DNA from: Anaerolineaceae bacterium
GTDB lineage: Bacteria > Chloroflexota > Anaerolineae > Anaerolineales > Anaerolineaceae
Length of the DNA stretch: 64,000 nucleotides
Reading direction: 5' to 3'
Assembly (NCBI GenBank): GCA_002702705.1
Contig: PABH01000014.1
Span: 1-64,000, forward strand
How positions within the stretch are numbered: position 1 is the first letter of the stretch; every line of letters begins with the position of its first letter. A model generated the notes under the pieces. That model did not search any database. It had not been told where the DNA came from and saw nothing but the letters and a program-made list of their open reading frames with translations. The position numbers and the translations under genes are program-made. This document shows, one piece after another, positions 1-8,928 of this stretch.

Positions 1-103
1 ACAGGTAAATGCCAGCAAGTTCCAGATCTTACAACAAACCGCGACCGCGATGTTAGCTCAGGCCAACGCCGCACCGCAATTCTTACTCTCACTGTTCCGA
101 TAA
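1..103 (+). CDS. fliC: flagellin, C-terminal end only
   Basis: Thirty-three codons (frame starts at base 2) and a TAA are visible. The peptide ends MLAQANAAPQFLLSLFR after a helix containing KFQILQQTATA, the typical D0-domain helix that closes flagellins and packs in the filament core. The gene runs off the left edge, so its length and variable domain are unknown. It is directly followed by fliD, flaG and fliS, the filament cap, accessory and chaperone genes, which supports the call. Confidence 0.82.
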   Translation, partial: QVNASKFQILQQTATAMLAQANAAPQFLLSLFR

Positions 104-133
104 TCGGTACTTTACAACCGCCGAAAGACGAAT

Positions 134-160
134 GCGGAGGGTGCCTAGTGCGCCCTCCGC
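134..160 (+). terminator. hairpin after flagellin gene, likely terminator
   Basis: GCGGAGGG (134-141) pairs perfectly with CCCTCCGC (153-160) around an 11-base loop, 31 bases after the flagellin stop. Only a weak T-rich stretch follows, so it could be an attenuating or mRNA-stabilising hairpin rather than a full stop. Confidence 0.5.
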
Positions 161-238
161 TCTACCATAATTAGAGATTAAATCTTTCGCTGAACAGTAA
201 CCCTTAAAAATGGATTTGAAAGAAAGTCGCAGGCTTTT

Positions 239-1966
239 ATGACAACAGATGCAATTAGTTCCTATAATTTAGATAGCTCCTACGTCAGCATGATTCGTGA
301 GATCATGTCGATGGAACGACAACCATTGAACCGTTTGGAAGAAAAACGAGATTCGGTGACTGTTCAAAAAGCAATCTATACGGATTTAAACGGCATGTTG
401 ACCAGTTTTCAAAGTTCAGTCAAAGGTTTGCTGAGCAGTGATGCAAGTTATAGTTTTAAACCAGGAAATACAGCTGCATTAAGTGGCCTGGCGGACGGCG
501 TTTCTTTTGGTTCTGTTTCGGCAGGAAGTTCCGCTATTCCCGGTAGTTATGAAATTCAGGTCACCAATTTGGCCCAAGCACACCGCGTCCGTTCGAAACA
601 ATTACAATACAGTAACCAACAATTAGGGTACACCGGCAGTTTTGTAGTTGGCGGTGCGGAATCTAGTAATGTTAACTTTACGGCTTCCGGATCAGTAACG
701 ACATCGACCACAACCGATATCGAATCTGGCAAAACGGGTTTGGGCAGCGGTTCGTATTTTGTCGAAACCCGCAACGATCCAGAAGATGGCTGGCAGTTCC
801 GTCTAGTGAATAATGACGGACAAGCCGTTAGCATAAAAAATGGAACCACTAGTGATTATACGACTGGCTGGCAATCTATCCCCACCGGTGGTGGCAGTTA
901 CGATACTGGCCGCGGTTTTTCGATGGAATTTGCAGATCCCAGTGGTTACACGGAAGCGAATGCGGGCACACGTGGTTATGGTGCTGCCGAGATTGATTTT
1001 ACGGCCAAAGGGACCACTATTGAAATCGAAACCTCAAATTCTTTGGTGGATATCGCATCGAAGATCAACGCTGCCAAATATACCGAAGGCAATGAAGTCA
1101 TCGCTACCATCGTGGACAATCAATTAATCCTTTCGGGAAAATATTCAGGAGATAATCGAAATATTCAAGTCAGCGATGTAACGGGTTCCATTCTGGCAGA
1201 TTTGGAGATTTATAACGGCAGCGCTTATGTTCATCAAATGCAGGCTGCATTGAGTGCCAATTTTAAAGTGAATGGCTTGGATGTAAAACGATCCCAAAAC
1301 AGCGGTTTAACCGATGTGATCCACGGTGTCACCCTTAACTTCGTAAAAGACGCCGAAGGAAAAACCGCTACGCTGAATGTAACCGCCAGTACCGATAGTA
1401 ACAAAAAACAAATCACTGGTTTTATCGGCGAGTTTAATAAATTAACCAAATATTTAACCGATAAAATTGCAACCACCAAAAAAGCGGATGATACTTATAC
1501 ACGCGGCGCGTTAGCTGGCGATATGGTGTTTTCCAGCCTACGGTACGATTTGTTACGTTTACCAAGTTCCAGTTTTTCTACCAGCGGCAGTTTATCCCGT
1601 TTGAGAGATATTGGGATCACGATGGACAAAGATTTAAAACTGGAGATCAGTGATTCCAGTAAATTGGAAACAGCTTTATTAAACAATCGTGAAGATGTGG
1701 TGTCTCTATTAGACGCCGCAATGAATCAGATGAATACAAAGGTCAGCCGTTTTCTCGGCACATCCGGTTATCTGACCACAAAATCAAACGCGGCAGACCG
1801 GGAATTGGAAAACACCAAAGACCGGATCACGACCCTCGAAGGTCGTTTGACCAAACGAGAAGCGTTTTTGTATCAACAATACGCTGAGATGCAAGCACAA
1901 ATTATGACAATGACGTATCAATCTCAGCAATTTGGTGCCATGTATGGCAGTAGTTATTATGGATAA
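239..1966 (+). CDS. fliD: flagellar filament cap protein FliD (HAP2)
   Basis: 575 residues, a usual FliD size. FliD forms the oligomeric cap at the growing filament tip and guides flagellin folding outside the cell. The N-terminus (roughly 15-110) carries the conserved helix with LDSSYVSMIREIMSMERQPL and the family-like start of the first domain; the middle is Ser/Thr/Gly-rich and variable; the C-terminal ~70 residues form a coiled helix with heptad pattern (REAFLYQQYAEMQAQIM), as expected for the leg region. It has no signal peptide, in line with export by the flagellar type III apparatus. It follows flagellin and precedes flaG and fliS. The ATG at 239 has only a weak AGG upstream. Confidence 0.88.
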   Translation: MTTDAISSYNLDSSYVSMIREIMSMERQPLNRLEEKRDSVTVQKAIYTDLNGMLTSFQSSVKGLLSSDASYSFKPGNTAALSGLADGVSFGSVSAGSSAIPGSYEIQVTNLAQAHRVRSKQLQYSNQQLGYTGSFVVGGAESSNVNFTASGSVTTSTTTDIESGKTGLGSGSYFVETRNDPEDGWQFRLVNNDGQAVSIKNGTTSDYTTGWQSIPTGGGSYDTGRGFSMEFADPSGYTEANAGTRGYGAAEIDFTAKGTTIEIETSNSLVDIASKINAAKYTEGNEVIATIVDNQLILSGKYSGDNRNIQVSDVTGSILADLEIYNGSAYVHQMQAALSANFKVNGLDVKRSQNSGLTDVIHGVTLNFVKDAEGKTATLNVTASTDSNKKQITGFIGEFNKLTKYLTDKIATTKKADDTYTRGALAGDMVFSSLRYDLLRLPSSSFSTSGSLSRLRDIGITMDKDLKLEISDSSKLETALLNNREDVVSLLDAAMNQMNTKVSRFLGTSGYLTTKSNAADRELENTKDRITTLEGRLTKREAFLYQQYAEMQAQIMTMTYQSQQFGAMYGSSYYG

Positions 1967-1998
1967 AACCCTAAGAGAAAAGGGAAGGTAGGTGTAGT

Positions 1999-2328
1999 AT
2001 GGCTGAAAATTCAGTAAACCCCATTTCCAGCATTGATTCCGAGTCTGGCGTAAGCCGTGTTTTGCAGATGGCTCAACAACATGCTGAAATTGAAGCTGCT
2101 CGATCGGTTGAGCAGTCTAAAGCGGTTAAACCTACCAGCGAAGACAAACCGGCACCCTCACCCGTAAAATCGGTTGGGGACATTCAATTGAAGTTCCAAG
2201 TGAACGAAGAAACGAAACAAGTCACGGTATACGTTGTTGACCGTGAATCAAAACGCGTTATTCGCAGTATTCCACCCGATGAACTGAACAATTTGCAGGC
2301 CGGTGATCTGGTAGAGTTATTAGCCTGA
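1999..2328 (+). CDS. flaG: FlaG family protein
   Basis: 109 residues. The C-terminal half (about 62-109) matches the FlaG pattern: a short amphipathic strand KFQVNEETKQVTVYVVD, then RVIRSIPPDEL and a hydrophobic end. The N-terminal half is a low-complexity linker rich in Ser, Pro and Glu. FlaG proteins sit between fliD and flagellin genes in many bacteria and affect filament length, though the mechanism is not settled. It starts 33 bases after fliD with AGGTAGGTG upstream of the ATG, so it is probably co-transcribed with fliD. Confidence 0.85.
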   Translation: MAENSVNPISSIDSESGVSRVLQMAQQHAEIEAARSVEQSKAVKPTSEDKPAPSPVKSVGDIQLKFQVNEETKQVTVYVVDRESKRVIRSIPPDELNNLQAGDLVELLA

Positions 2329-2425
2329 TCTTTAGGTGATTTTTACGGCGATTCATTCAAGTACGTCGTAACCTTGTCGATATTAATTGTATACAGACAA
2401 AAAATTATTTGTAAGGAGCGAAACC

Positions 2426-2803
2426 ATGTATCCAGGAACAGCATATCGAAATCAGGAATATCGTCAACAGGATGTGATGGGTGCCAGTCCAATCCGATTG
2501 GTTGTCATGGCTTATGATTTGGCAATTCGGGCTTGTGATAGCAAGGATTTCGCAAAAGCAACCAAAGCCATCAGTGTATTACGTGATGCACTCAACTTTG
2601 ATTTTCCGGAAGTTTCTGTTGGCCTTTTCCGCCTCTACCAATGGTGTTTGGACAGCTTGCGCCAGGGTGATTATGATGGGACTCGTAAGATTTTAGTAGA
2701 ACTTCGGGATGCCTGGCGCGAATCGGAAAAACAACTTTCCGCCAAACCCAACATGGCTTCGATCCCGGCAAATTACGTTGGTTCGGTTGCTCGGCCTGCA
2801 TAA
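2426..2803 (+). CDS. fliS: flagellar export chaperone FliS
   Basis: 125 residues from the ATG at 2426, which has a good GTAAGGAG Shine-Dalgarno; an upstream TTG at 2387 in frame has none and would add an atypical N-terminus. FliS binds the flagellin C-terminus in the cytoplasm and stops it polymerising before export. The sequence shows the typical YRNQEYRQQDVMGASPIRLVVMAYD start and all-helical body with FDFPEVSVGLFRLYQWCL. It lies beside flaG and fliD as in many filament-gene groups. No separate fliT is seen. Confidence 0.88.
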   Translation: MYPGTAYRNQEYRQQDVMGASPIRLVVMAYDLAIRACDSKDFAKATKAISVLRDALNFDFPEVSVGLFRLYQWCLDSLRQGDYDGTRKILVELRDAWRESEKQLSAKPNMASIPANYVGSVARPA

Positions 2804-2810
2804 AAAAACA

Positions 2811-2831
2811 TCACCCAGAACTTATGGGTGA
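2811..2831 (+). terminator. short hairpin after fliS
   Basis: TCACCCA (2811-2817) pairs with TGGGTGA (2825-2831), eight bases after the fliS stop. A second small hairpin, CGAGG/CCTCG, lies at 2841-2854. Neither has a clear T tract, so termination here is only likely. The 279-base gap between fliS and flgC otherwise holds the repeat at 2922-2948. Confidence 0.4.
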
Positions 2832-2921
2832 GAAATAAAGCGAGGTTTACCTCGACTCTACAAATTACGAATCCATCGGACATTGTTTTTATATACGTTC
2901 ACTTTTACAGATATACAAATC

Positions 2922-2948
2922 CCCTTCTCCCAAAAAATGGGAGAAGGG
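2922..2948. repeat. REP-like perfect hairpin
   Basis: CCCTTCTCCCA (2922-2932) and TGGGAGAAGGG (2938-2948) are perfect 11-bp arms around five bases, followed by TTAGGGATGAGG. This resembles a dispersed intergenic palindrome that I recall from many bacterial genomes. Only one copy lies in this window, so its repeat nature here is inferred from memory. Confidence 0.4.
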
Positions 2949-3082
2949 TTAGGGATGAGGAAAACGGGGGATAAATACCATCTTTAGGTTTTCTTCACGC
3001 AAAATTTATATGATGTTCACTTGCGTTTTACTGCACCGAAAAGCCTGGCATGATACCATCGTTTCAGATAAAGGAGCAGATT

Positions 3083-3526
3083 ATGAGTTTTTGGGAAACC
3101 ATGAAAATTGGCGCAAGTGGATTACAGGCTCAGCGATTACGTCTTGATGTAATTGCAAATAATATTGCGAATTCACAAACTACTCGTACTGAAGCTGGTG
3201 GAGCCTATCAGCGTCAGGATGTGATTTTCATGCCACAAGGCAGTCGTCCATTTATGCCGACATTTGTTGCAGAGCGGCGTGGTATTGATACTCGCACCGG
3301 CGGCGTTCAGGTTAACCAGATCATTACAGATGAAACCGAAGGTCCTCGGGTTTACGATCCGACTCATCCGGATGCGGATGAAGATGGTTTTGTGGAATAT
3401 CCGAATGTCAATCCGGTGGTAGAGATGACCAATATGTTATCCGCAACCCGTTCTTATGAAGCGAATTTATCTGTTGTAGAAGCCGCCAAACGGATGGCAT
3501 TAAAAGCATTGGAAATCGGGAGGTAA
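3083..3526 (+). CDS. flgC: flagellar basal-body rod protein FlgC
   Basis: 147 residues from the ATG at 3083 (AAGGAG seven bases upstream); the 11-codon upstream extension is unlikely. FlgC is one of the proximal rod subunits. The N-terminus shows the rod/hook signature LDVIANNIANSQTTRTE with preceding SGLQAQRLRL, and the C-terminus the family helix NPVVEMTNMLSATRSYEAN ending in MALKALEIGR. It is followed three bases later by fliE. Its usual partner flgB is not adjacent; it sits at 9941, beyond the export ATPase genes. Confidence 0.92.
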   Translation: MSFWETMKIGASGLQAQRLRLDVIANNIANSQTTRTEAGGAYQRQDVIFMPQGSRPFMPTFVAERRGIDTRTGGVQVNQIITDETEGPRVYDPTHPDADEDGFVEYPNVNPVVEMTNMLSATRSYEANLSVVEAAKRMALKALEIGR

Positions 3527-3529
3527 TAA

Positions 3530-3844
3530 ATGGAAATTCACGGGGTAACTCCAAATCCGATTAATGGAATCAAAGCCCTTGAGGAAATGCGCAAGAGCGG
3601 CGAATCATCTCAAAAATCAGCGATTGAAGGTGTGGGTGAATCATTTAGCGCAATTCTAAACGGATTAAATGAATCGCAGCTCAACACGGATTCACTTGTT
3701 CAACAAATGGCTGCTGGGGAAGACGTCGATTTGCATGAAGTAATGATTGCTTTGGAAGAAAATGACATAAATTTCAAAGTTGCAATGGGTATTCGCGATA
3801 AATTAGTTGATGCGTATCGCGAAGTGATGCGGATGCAAGTTTAG
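3530..3844 (+). CDS. fliE: flagellar hook-basal body protein FliE
   Basis: 104 residues, a normal FliE length. FliE joins the MS ring to the rod. The C-terminal two thirds holds the family pattern: SFSAILNGLNESQLNTDSL, then DVDLHEVMIALEENDINFK and RDKLVDAYREVMRMQV. It starts three bases after flgC and ends 41 bases before fliF, in the usual flgC-fliE-fliF order. Confidence 0.93.
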   Translation: MEIHGVTPNPINGIKALEEMRKSGESSQKSAIEGVGESFSAILNGLNESQLNTDSLVQQMAAGEDVDLHEVMIALEENDINFKVAMGIRDKLVDAYREVMRMQV

Positions 3845-3885
3845 GCAGTAATTAAATTTCAATTGGTTGAGTGAGAGAGAAAACA

Positions 3886-5565
3886 ATGTTAGCACCCTTA
3901 CAGCAGCAAGTAACAACTTTTTGGCAAAAACAAAGTAACCCACAGCGAATTACCATGGTAGCGCTTGGGTTGGCCTTAGCCATTTTGGTGCCCGTTTTGT
4001 TGATATGGGCCAATAAGCCCACTTATTCCGTTGCTTACAGTGGACTGAGCGAACAAGATGCGGCTGCGATCACTGAAAAAATGTCTGCTGCTAATATTCC
4101 TTATCAAATTAAAACAAGCGGTACGATTATGGTTCCCAGTGACCAGGTATATGAAGCCCGGTTACAAATGGCCCGCGAAGGCTACCCCAAAGAAAGTGCT
4201 GTTGGGTATGAACTGTTTGATGGTAATACCCTCGGTATGACCGAATTTACCCAAAAAATCAATTATCAACGTGCACTCGAAGGGGAACTCGAAAGAACTA
4301 TTGCAAGTATTGAATCTGTTAATAATGTCAGCGTCCATATTGTGCAACCGGAAAAATCTTTATTAACCAGCGACCAGGCTCCAACGACTGCATCCGTTAC
4401 GATTGAAGAAAATGGTGGCATGGCTTTGACGGCCAGTCAAGTGAAAGCCATTACCAATTTGGTTGCGAATAGTGTTGAGGGTTTAGCTGCCGATAAGGTT
4501 GTGATCGTTGATACAGAAGGTAGAATGCTTTCCGGTGGCGGTTTGGAAGGTGGCTTGGATGGGATTACCTCCATCTCCGACAGCCAACGAGCAATTGAAT
4601 TAAATGCAGCTGCCGAAATCAAACACAAAGTAGAAACGATGTTGGCAGATGTATTAGGCCCCGATAAAGCGGCAGTACAGGCCAGCGTAGACATGGATTG
4701 GGATCAGGTTGAAATTACCTCCAGTACCTATGACCCAACACCTGCTGCTGTGCGCAGTTCTCAGGTTGTAACTGAAAATTACAGTAGTGACGGTACCACC
4801 ATTGGTGGCGTACCCGGTGCTGAAACCAATCTCCCTGAACCGGGGGAATTGGTTAATGGCGGTGAAGGCAGTTCTACATATTCTCGCTCGGAAGAAACAA
4901 TTAACTACGAAATCAGCCAGGTTAATCAAACAGAAGTGGTCGCCCCTGGACAAATTGAAAAAATCACCTTATCCGTTATGGTGGATGGTATCACCGATGA
5001 CGCGGTTTTGGCATCTCTAACCTCAGCAGTTGCAGCGGCGGCTGGAATCGATCAGGCTCGGGGAGATCAGTTGGTTGTTGCTCCGATGGCGTTTGACCGC
5101 TCTTATTTGGAAGAACAAAATATTGTCGCTGAACAACAGGCTCAAACTGAGATGTATATTCAAATCGGGATTGGTGTAGCCGCTGTTTTATTATTAATCT
5201 TGATGGTCTGGTTTATCAGCCGCATGATCAAAAATGTGAGAATGGCTTCTGGGGAAGAGTGGAAACCGATATTAAAACCGGTTGGAGAAATGGCTTTAGA
5301 AGGTGCGGGTTTGGGTGGTTATGGCGCTTACCCACAAATGAGTGCTGGTTATAGTAACTCCGCACGGGTTGAAGCACCACCAAATTTAGAAAATATCCCT
5401 ATGCCTGAAGAAGATGAAGTTGTATTTGAGCCTTCGGCAAAACCATCAACTCGACCCGAAGATGACCAACGTCAACAAGCCATCTCTACGCTGACAGAAC
5501 AAAATCCGGCAGCAGTTGCAGAAATTATCCAAATTTGGTTAAGTGAGGATGAGCGCAATGGCTGA
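3886..5565 (+). CDS. fliF: flagellar MS-ring protein FliF
   Basis: 559 residues from the ATG at 3886; a GTG at 3871 is in frame but overlaps the purine-rich ribosome-binding stretch. FliF builds the membrane MS ring on which rod, C ring and export gate assemble. There is a TM segment near residues 22-43 (MVALGLALAILVPVLLIW), ring-building domains with YSVAYSGLSEQDAAAITEKM and FTQKINYQRALEGELERTI, a long Ser/Gly-rich loop, a second TM segment near 423-447, and a C-terminal tail with NPAAVAEIIQIWLSED that binds FliG. The last bases overlap the start of fliG. Confidence 0.94.
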   Translation: MLAPLQQQVTTFWQKQSNPQRITMVALGLALAILVPVLLIWANKPTYSVAYSGLSEQDAAAITEKMSAANIPYQIKTSGTIMVPSDQVYEARLQMAREGYPKESAVGYELFDGNTLGMTEFTQKINYQRALEGELERTIASIESVNNVSVHIVQPEKSLLTSDQAPTTASVTIEENGGMALTASQVKAITNLVANSVEGLAADKVVIVDTEGRMLSGGGLEGGLDGITSISDSQRAIELNAAAEIKHKVETMLADVLGPDKAAVQASVDMDWDQVEITSSTYDPTPAAVRSSQVVTENYSSDGTTIGGVPGAETNLPEPGELVNGGEGSSTYSRSEETINYEISQVNQTEVVAPGQIEKITLSVMVDGITDDAVLASLTSAVAAAAGIDQARGDQLVVAPMAFDRSYLEEQNIVAEQQAQTEMYIQIGIGVAAVLLLILMVWFISRMIKNVRMASGEEWKPILKPVGEMALEGAGLGGYGAYPQMSAGYSNSARVEAPPNLENIPMPEEDEVVFEPSAKPSTRPEDDQRQQAISTLTEQNPAAVAEIIQIWLSEDERNG

Positions 5566-6577
5566 GACAGCAATGAAATTACGCGGCATTGATAAAGCTT
5601 CTGCTTTGTTGTTGAGCCTGGGTGTGGAATTGTCATCCAATGTGCTTCAATATCTTAGTGAAGGTGAAATTGAACGGGTATTGTTGGAATTAGGCCAGGT
5701 TGGACCGGTAAATCCAGAGATTCGTCACATCGCGCTGATGGAAGCTTATGATTTTGCAATGGCAGATGCTTCCATGCGTGGTGGTGGGGTGGAATACAGC
5801 CGGCAGTTGTTATCACGTGCGGTAGGACCCCGCCGGGGTGCCGAAATTTTGGAAAGAATATCCGTTCACCAACAGTTATCCTCTTTTGAAATGTTACGGA
5901 ACGCAAACGCTGAAGAAGTTGCCGGCTTACTGCAAGATGAAATGCCACAAACAATTGCTTTGGTGCTTTCTTATCTGGAGGCCAAAGTCGCTGCTGATAT
6001 TATGACCAGCCTTCCTAAAGATCTTCAGATTGAAGTAACCCTGCGGCTGGCAGTTATGGACCGGGTTTCTCCTCAGGTTGTGCAGGTGGTAGAAAGAAGC
6101 TTAAAAAATAAATTATCCAGCGTTCTCAGCGAAGCAGATTTCAGAGCGACTGGTGGTGTAACCTTCCTTGTAAAAATGTTAAACATGGTGGATCGTGGTG
6201 TACAAAAAACGATTTTTGAAGCAATGGAAAAAACCAATCCAAAACTAGTGGAAGAAATTCGTGCCAACCTGTTTACATTTGATGACTTGATCAAATTAGA
6301 TGATCGTACCATTCAACGGGTGCTGCGAGATGTCAGCAAGGCTGATCTGGCCATGGCGCTCAAAGCTGCACCGGATAAATTACGAGAAAACATCTTTAAC
6401 AATTTATCAGAACGTGCCCGAGATAACTTAAAAGAAGAAATTGAAATTTTGGGTCCGCAGTTGGCGAAAAATGTTTACGCTTCACAGCGTAAGATCGTTG
6501 ATGCTGTGCGTGCTTTAGAAGAAGCAGGCGAAATTGTCCTTGGCGGTGGTGGAGATGAATATGAAGTCATCGTCTAG
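5558..6577 (+). CDS. fliG: flagellar motor switch protein FliG
   Basis: 339 residues. FliG couples the C ring to FliF and meets the stator to make torque. I use the ATG at 5558 because GAGG at 5545-5548 is nine bases away, whereas it touches the other in-frame ATG at 5549. The three FliG domains are evident: N-terminal LRGIDKASALLLSLG, middle LLQDEMPQTIALVLSYL (an EMPQ variant of the EHPQ motif), and C-terminal FTFDDLIKLDDRTIQRVLR with the charged torque helix. It overlaps fliF by eight bases and fliH by 17. Confidence 0.95.
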   Translation: MAETAMKLRGIDKASALLLSLGVELSSNVLQYLSEGEIERVLLELGQVGPVNPEIRHIALMEAYDFAMADASMRGGGVEYSRQLLSRAVGPRRGAEILERISVHQQLSSFEMLRNANAEEVAGLLQDEMPQTIALVLSYLEAKVAADIMTSLPKDLQIEVTLRLAVMDRVSPQVVQVVERSLKNKLSSVLSEADFRATGGVTFLVKMLNMVDRGVQKTIFEAMEKTNPKLVEEIRANLFTFDDLIKLDDRTIQRVLRDVSKADLAMALKAAPDKLRENIFNNLSERARDNLKEEIEILGPQLAKNVYASQRKIVDAVRALEEAGEIVLGGGGDEYEVIV

Positions 6578-7568
6578 CGCATTCTTGGGAAAAAACCCGC
6601 ATCGCTCGGTCGTCGGATGGCGTCCGGTCGAATTTGAACTGCCAAAAAACCAGGCTCCTCAAATTACGGTTGAAGAGATTTTGGATTTGTTCATTGGGGA
6701 AGAAACCAACCAACACAGTAAAAAACGATCCGGTGTACATAATCGTGCTGTGTTTACAGCAGATGAAACGTTGGATGTTTCCAGTTGGGAACCGGAACAA
6801 GAATATCAGGTACCGGAACCGGGTAAAAAACAACATTCAATGAATCAGTTTTCACAACAGCAAATTGGAAAACCGCATTTTCAAAAAGCTGATTCTCAAT
6901 TCTCCAATGGAATCCAAAACGAAACAGATCGCCGAAAGTCTGCTTCCCAGCTCAAAGCTGAAGCAAGTAAACAGGCTGAAAAAATAATCGCGAACGCACA
7001 AGAACAAGCCCGCCAGATGATAGAAGATGCTCAACAGGAATCTGAAACGATTATCATCCAGGCGCATGAACAATTAAATGAGGCAATGGAAAAGGCACAC
7101 CAAATGGGATTGTTAGAAGCGGAAGAAGAAACCCGCACCATTTTACAAACGGTTAATACCATGCTGGATCAGGTTTCCGCCTGGAAAGAAGAAGTGGTTA
7201 CCCAGAGTCAGGAAATCGTAATAGAGATTGTTCGGGAAATTTCCCAAACCATGTTTGGTTCCGGTTTGGTATTAAATAATGAAGCTTTACAACAAAACTT
7301 AAATCGAATTTTAGAAAACGCCAAAAATATCGGCAATTTGAAATTATATTTGAACCCCAATGACGCAGTAAATCTGGACCCCTATTGGCGGGAATTCCAG
7401 GCATCAATGACGGGTAATATGGTGCAGATTGTTCCCTCAGAGGGGATCACCCCTGGTGGTTGTTTTATTCATGGGGAAATGGGTAGTGTGGATGCCCGCA
7501 TTGAAACCCAAATGCGCACCATTATGGAAACATTACAGACCGATTTCTCGCAGGGAGAGGATTATTAA
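6561..7568 (+). CDS. fliH: flagellar assembly protein FliH
   Basis: 335 residues from the ATG at 6561 (GGAG six bases upstream). FliH holds the export ATPase FliI and links it to the C ring. Residues about 125-205 form a long Ala/Gln/Glu-rich coiled coil (AEKIIANAQEQARQMIEDAQ), like ATP synthase b subunit, followed by the FliH C-terminal domain with VVTQSQEIVIEIVREI and IVPSEGITPGGCFIHGEMG near the end. The first ~120 residues are polar and low in complexity, making it longer than common FliH proteins. It overlaps fliG by 17 bases and fliI by one (TAATG). Confidence 0.88.
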   Translation: MKSSSSAFLGKNPHRSVVGWRPVEFELPKNQAPQITVEEILDLFIGEETNQHSKKRSGVHNRAVFTADETLDVSSWEPEQEYQVPEPGKKQHSMNQFSQQQIGKPHFQKADSQFSNGIQNETDRRKSASQLKAEASKQAEKIIANAQEQARQMIEDAQQESETIIIQAHEQLNEAMEKAHQMGLLEAEEETRTILQTVNTMLDQVSAWKEEVVTQSQEIVIEIVREISQTMFGSGLVLNNEALQQNLNRILENAKNIGNLKLYLNPNDAVNLDPYWREFQASMTGNMVQIVPSEGITPGGCFIHGEMGSVDARIETQMRTIMETLQTDFSQGEDY

Positions 7569-8914
7569 TGGCTGTTCAATCCACTGATTTGACCAAATTG
7601 CGAAAAGCGTTAGGCCGTTTGAACCCGGTTCGTGTATCCGGCCGTGTGGTTCAAGTGGTGGGCTTAACCATTGAAGTAATTGGATTAAATTGTCAAATTG
7701 GTGAAATTTGTGAAATTCACAATAAAGACGAACAGGTTTTATTGGCTGAAGTGATTGGTTTCCGGGAAAACCGGATGCTGCTGATGCCTTTGGGTGAAAT
7801 GGAAGGTATTCAACCTGACAGCCCCGTTTATCCAGCAGCCCGTTCATTCCAAGCACCTGTTGGAACCGCTTTATTAGGCCGAGTTTTAGATGGGCTTGGC
7901 CGTCCGATTGATGGCCGCCCCCTTGATATTCAGGAGTGGTCTTCCACAAATCGTAATGCTCCGCATCCTTTGCAAAGACCTCCCATTACCGAACCTTTGG
8001 TAACCGGGGTGCGGGTGATTGACGGAATGTTAACCTGCGGAAAAGGCCAGCGTTTGGGTATTTTTGCTGGTAGTGGTGTTGGTAAAAGCACTTTGATGGG
8101 TTCTATCGCCAGAAACTCTTTCTCTGATATCAGTGTTATTGCGTTGATTGGTGAACGAGGCCGTGAAGTGCGAGAATTTTTGGAACGCGATTTGGGTCCA
8201 AAAGGTTTGGAACGTTCCGTTGTGGTCGTTTCCACCTCGGACCAGCCGGCTTTGGTTCGTTTGAAAGCAGCCCTGGTAGCAATGACGATTGCAGAAAATT
8301 TCCGTGAGAGCGGCATGGATGTCACCTTCTTGATGGACTCGGTTACTCGGTTTGCAATGGCGCAGCGCGAGATTGGTTTATCGATTGGTGAACCACCTGC
8401 CAGTAAAGGTTATACGCCATCCGTATTTGCGATGTTACCCAAATTATTGGAACGGGCTGGTACCAGTGCCAAGGGTTCGATCACAGGCTTTTTCACGGTT
8501 TTGGTGGAAGGTGATGATTTTAATGAACCCATCAGTGATGCCGTGCGTGGAATTCTAGATGGACATATTATCTTATCCCGAGCGTTGGCTGCCCGCAATC
8601 ATTATCCCGCCATTGATGTTTTGGGCAGTGTCAGCCGGGTTATGCCTGCAATCACATCACAAGATCACCGCAGAATTGCGGCAACCAGCCGAAAACACTT
8701 GGCAACATATGAAAAAGCACGCGATTTGGTAAATATTGGTGCTTATGTGCATGGATCTGATCCGGAAATTGATTCCGCCCTGGCTGTGATGTCAAAAATA
8801 AATGGGTTTTTACAACAGGGTGTTGATGAAGTATCCGATTTTGATGAAACGTTAGCTGGTTTACAGATGATTGATACCCATAAGGCTGTTGATAATAAAG
8901 GTAAAGAACGGTAA
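7568..8914 (+). CDS. fliI: flagellar type III export ATPase FliI
   Basis: 448 residues, standard length. FliI is the F1-beta-like ATPase of the flagellar export apparatus. Walker A is AGSGVGKST (about 167-175); Walker B is VTFLMDSVTRFA with the AQREIGLSIGEPPASKGYTP stretch typical of FliI/YscN; a catalytic glutamate follows in ALIGERGREV. The first 20 or so residues should bind FliH. The gene shares one base with fliH and is followed 14 bases later by fliJ, the conserved fliH-fliI-fliJ order. Confidence 0.96.
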   Translation: MAVQSTDLTKLRKALGRLNPVRVSGRVVQVVGLTIEVIGLNCQIGEICEIHNKDEQVLLAEVIGFRENRMLLMPLGEMEGIQPDSPVYPAARSFQAPVGTALLGRVLDGLGRPIDGRPLDIQEWSSTNRNAPHPLQRPPITEPLVTGVRVIDGMLTCGKGQRLGIFAGSGVGKSTLMGSIARNSFSDISVIALIGERGREVREFLERDLGPKGLERSVVVVSTSDQPALVRLKAALVAMTIAENFRESGMDVTFLMDSVTRFAMAQREIGLSIGEPPASKGYTPSVFAMLPKLLERAGTSAKGSITGFFTVLVEGDDFNEPISDAVRGILDGHIILSRALAARNHYPAIDVLGSVSRVMPAITSQDHRRIAATSRKHLATYEKARDLVNIGAYVHGSDPEIDSALAVMSKINGFLQQGVDEVSDFDETLAGLQMIDTHKAVDNKGKER

Positions 8915-8928
8915 AGGTGAGGTAAACA

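Noticed and set aside
7533-7949. 138-codon open frame opposite fliH and fliI
   Set aside because: Antisense to strongly conserved FliI coding sequence and without a start signal.
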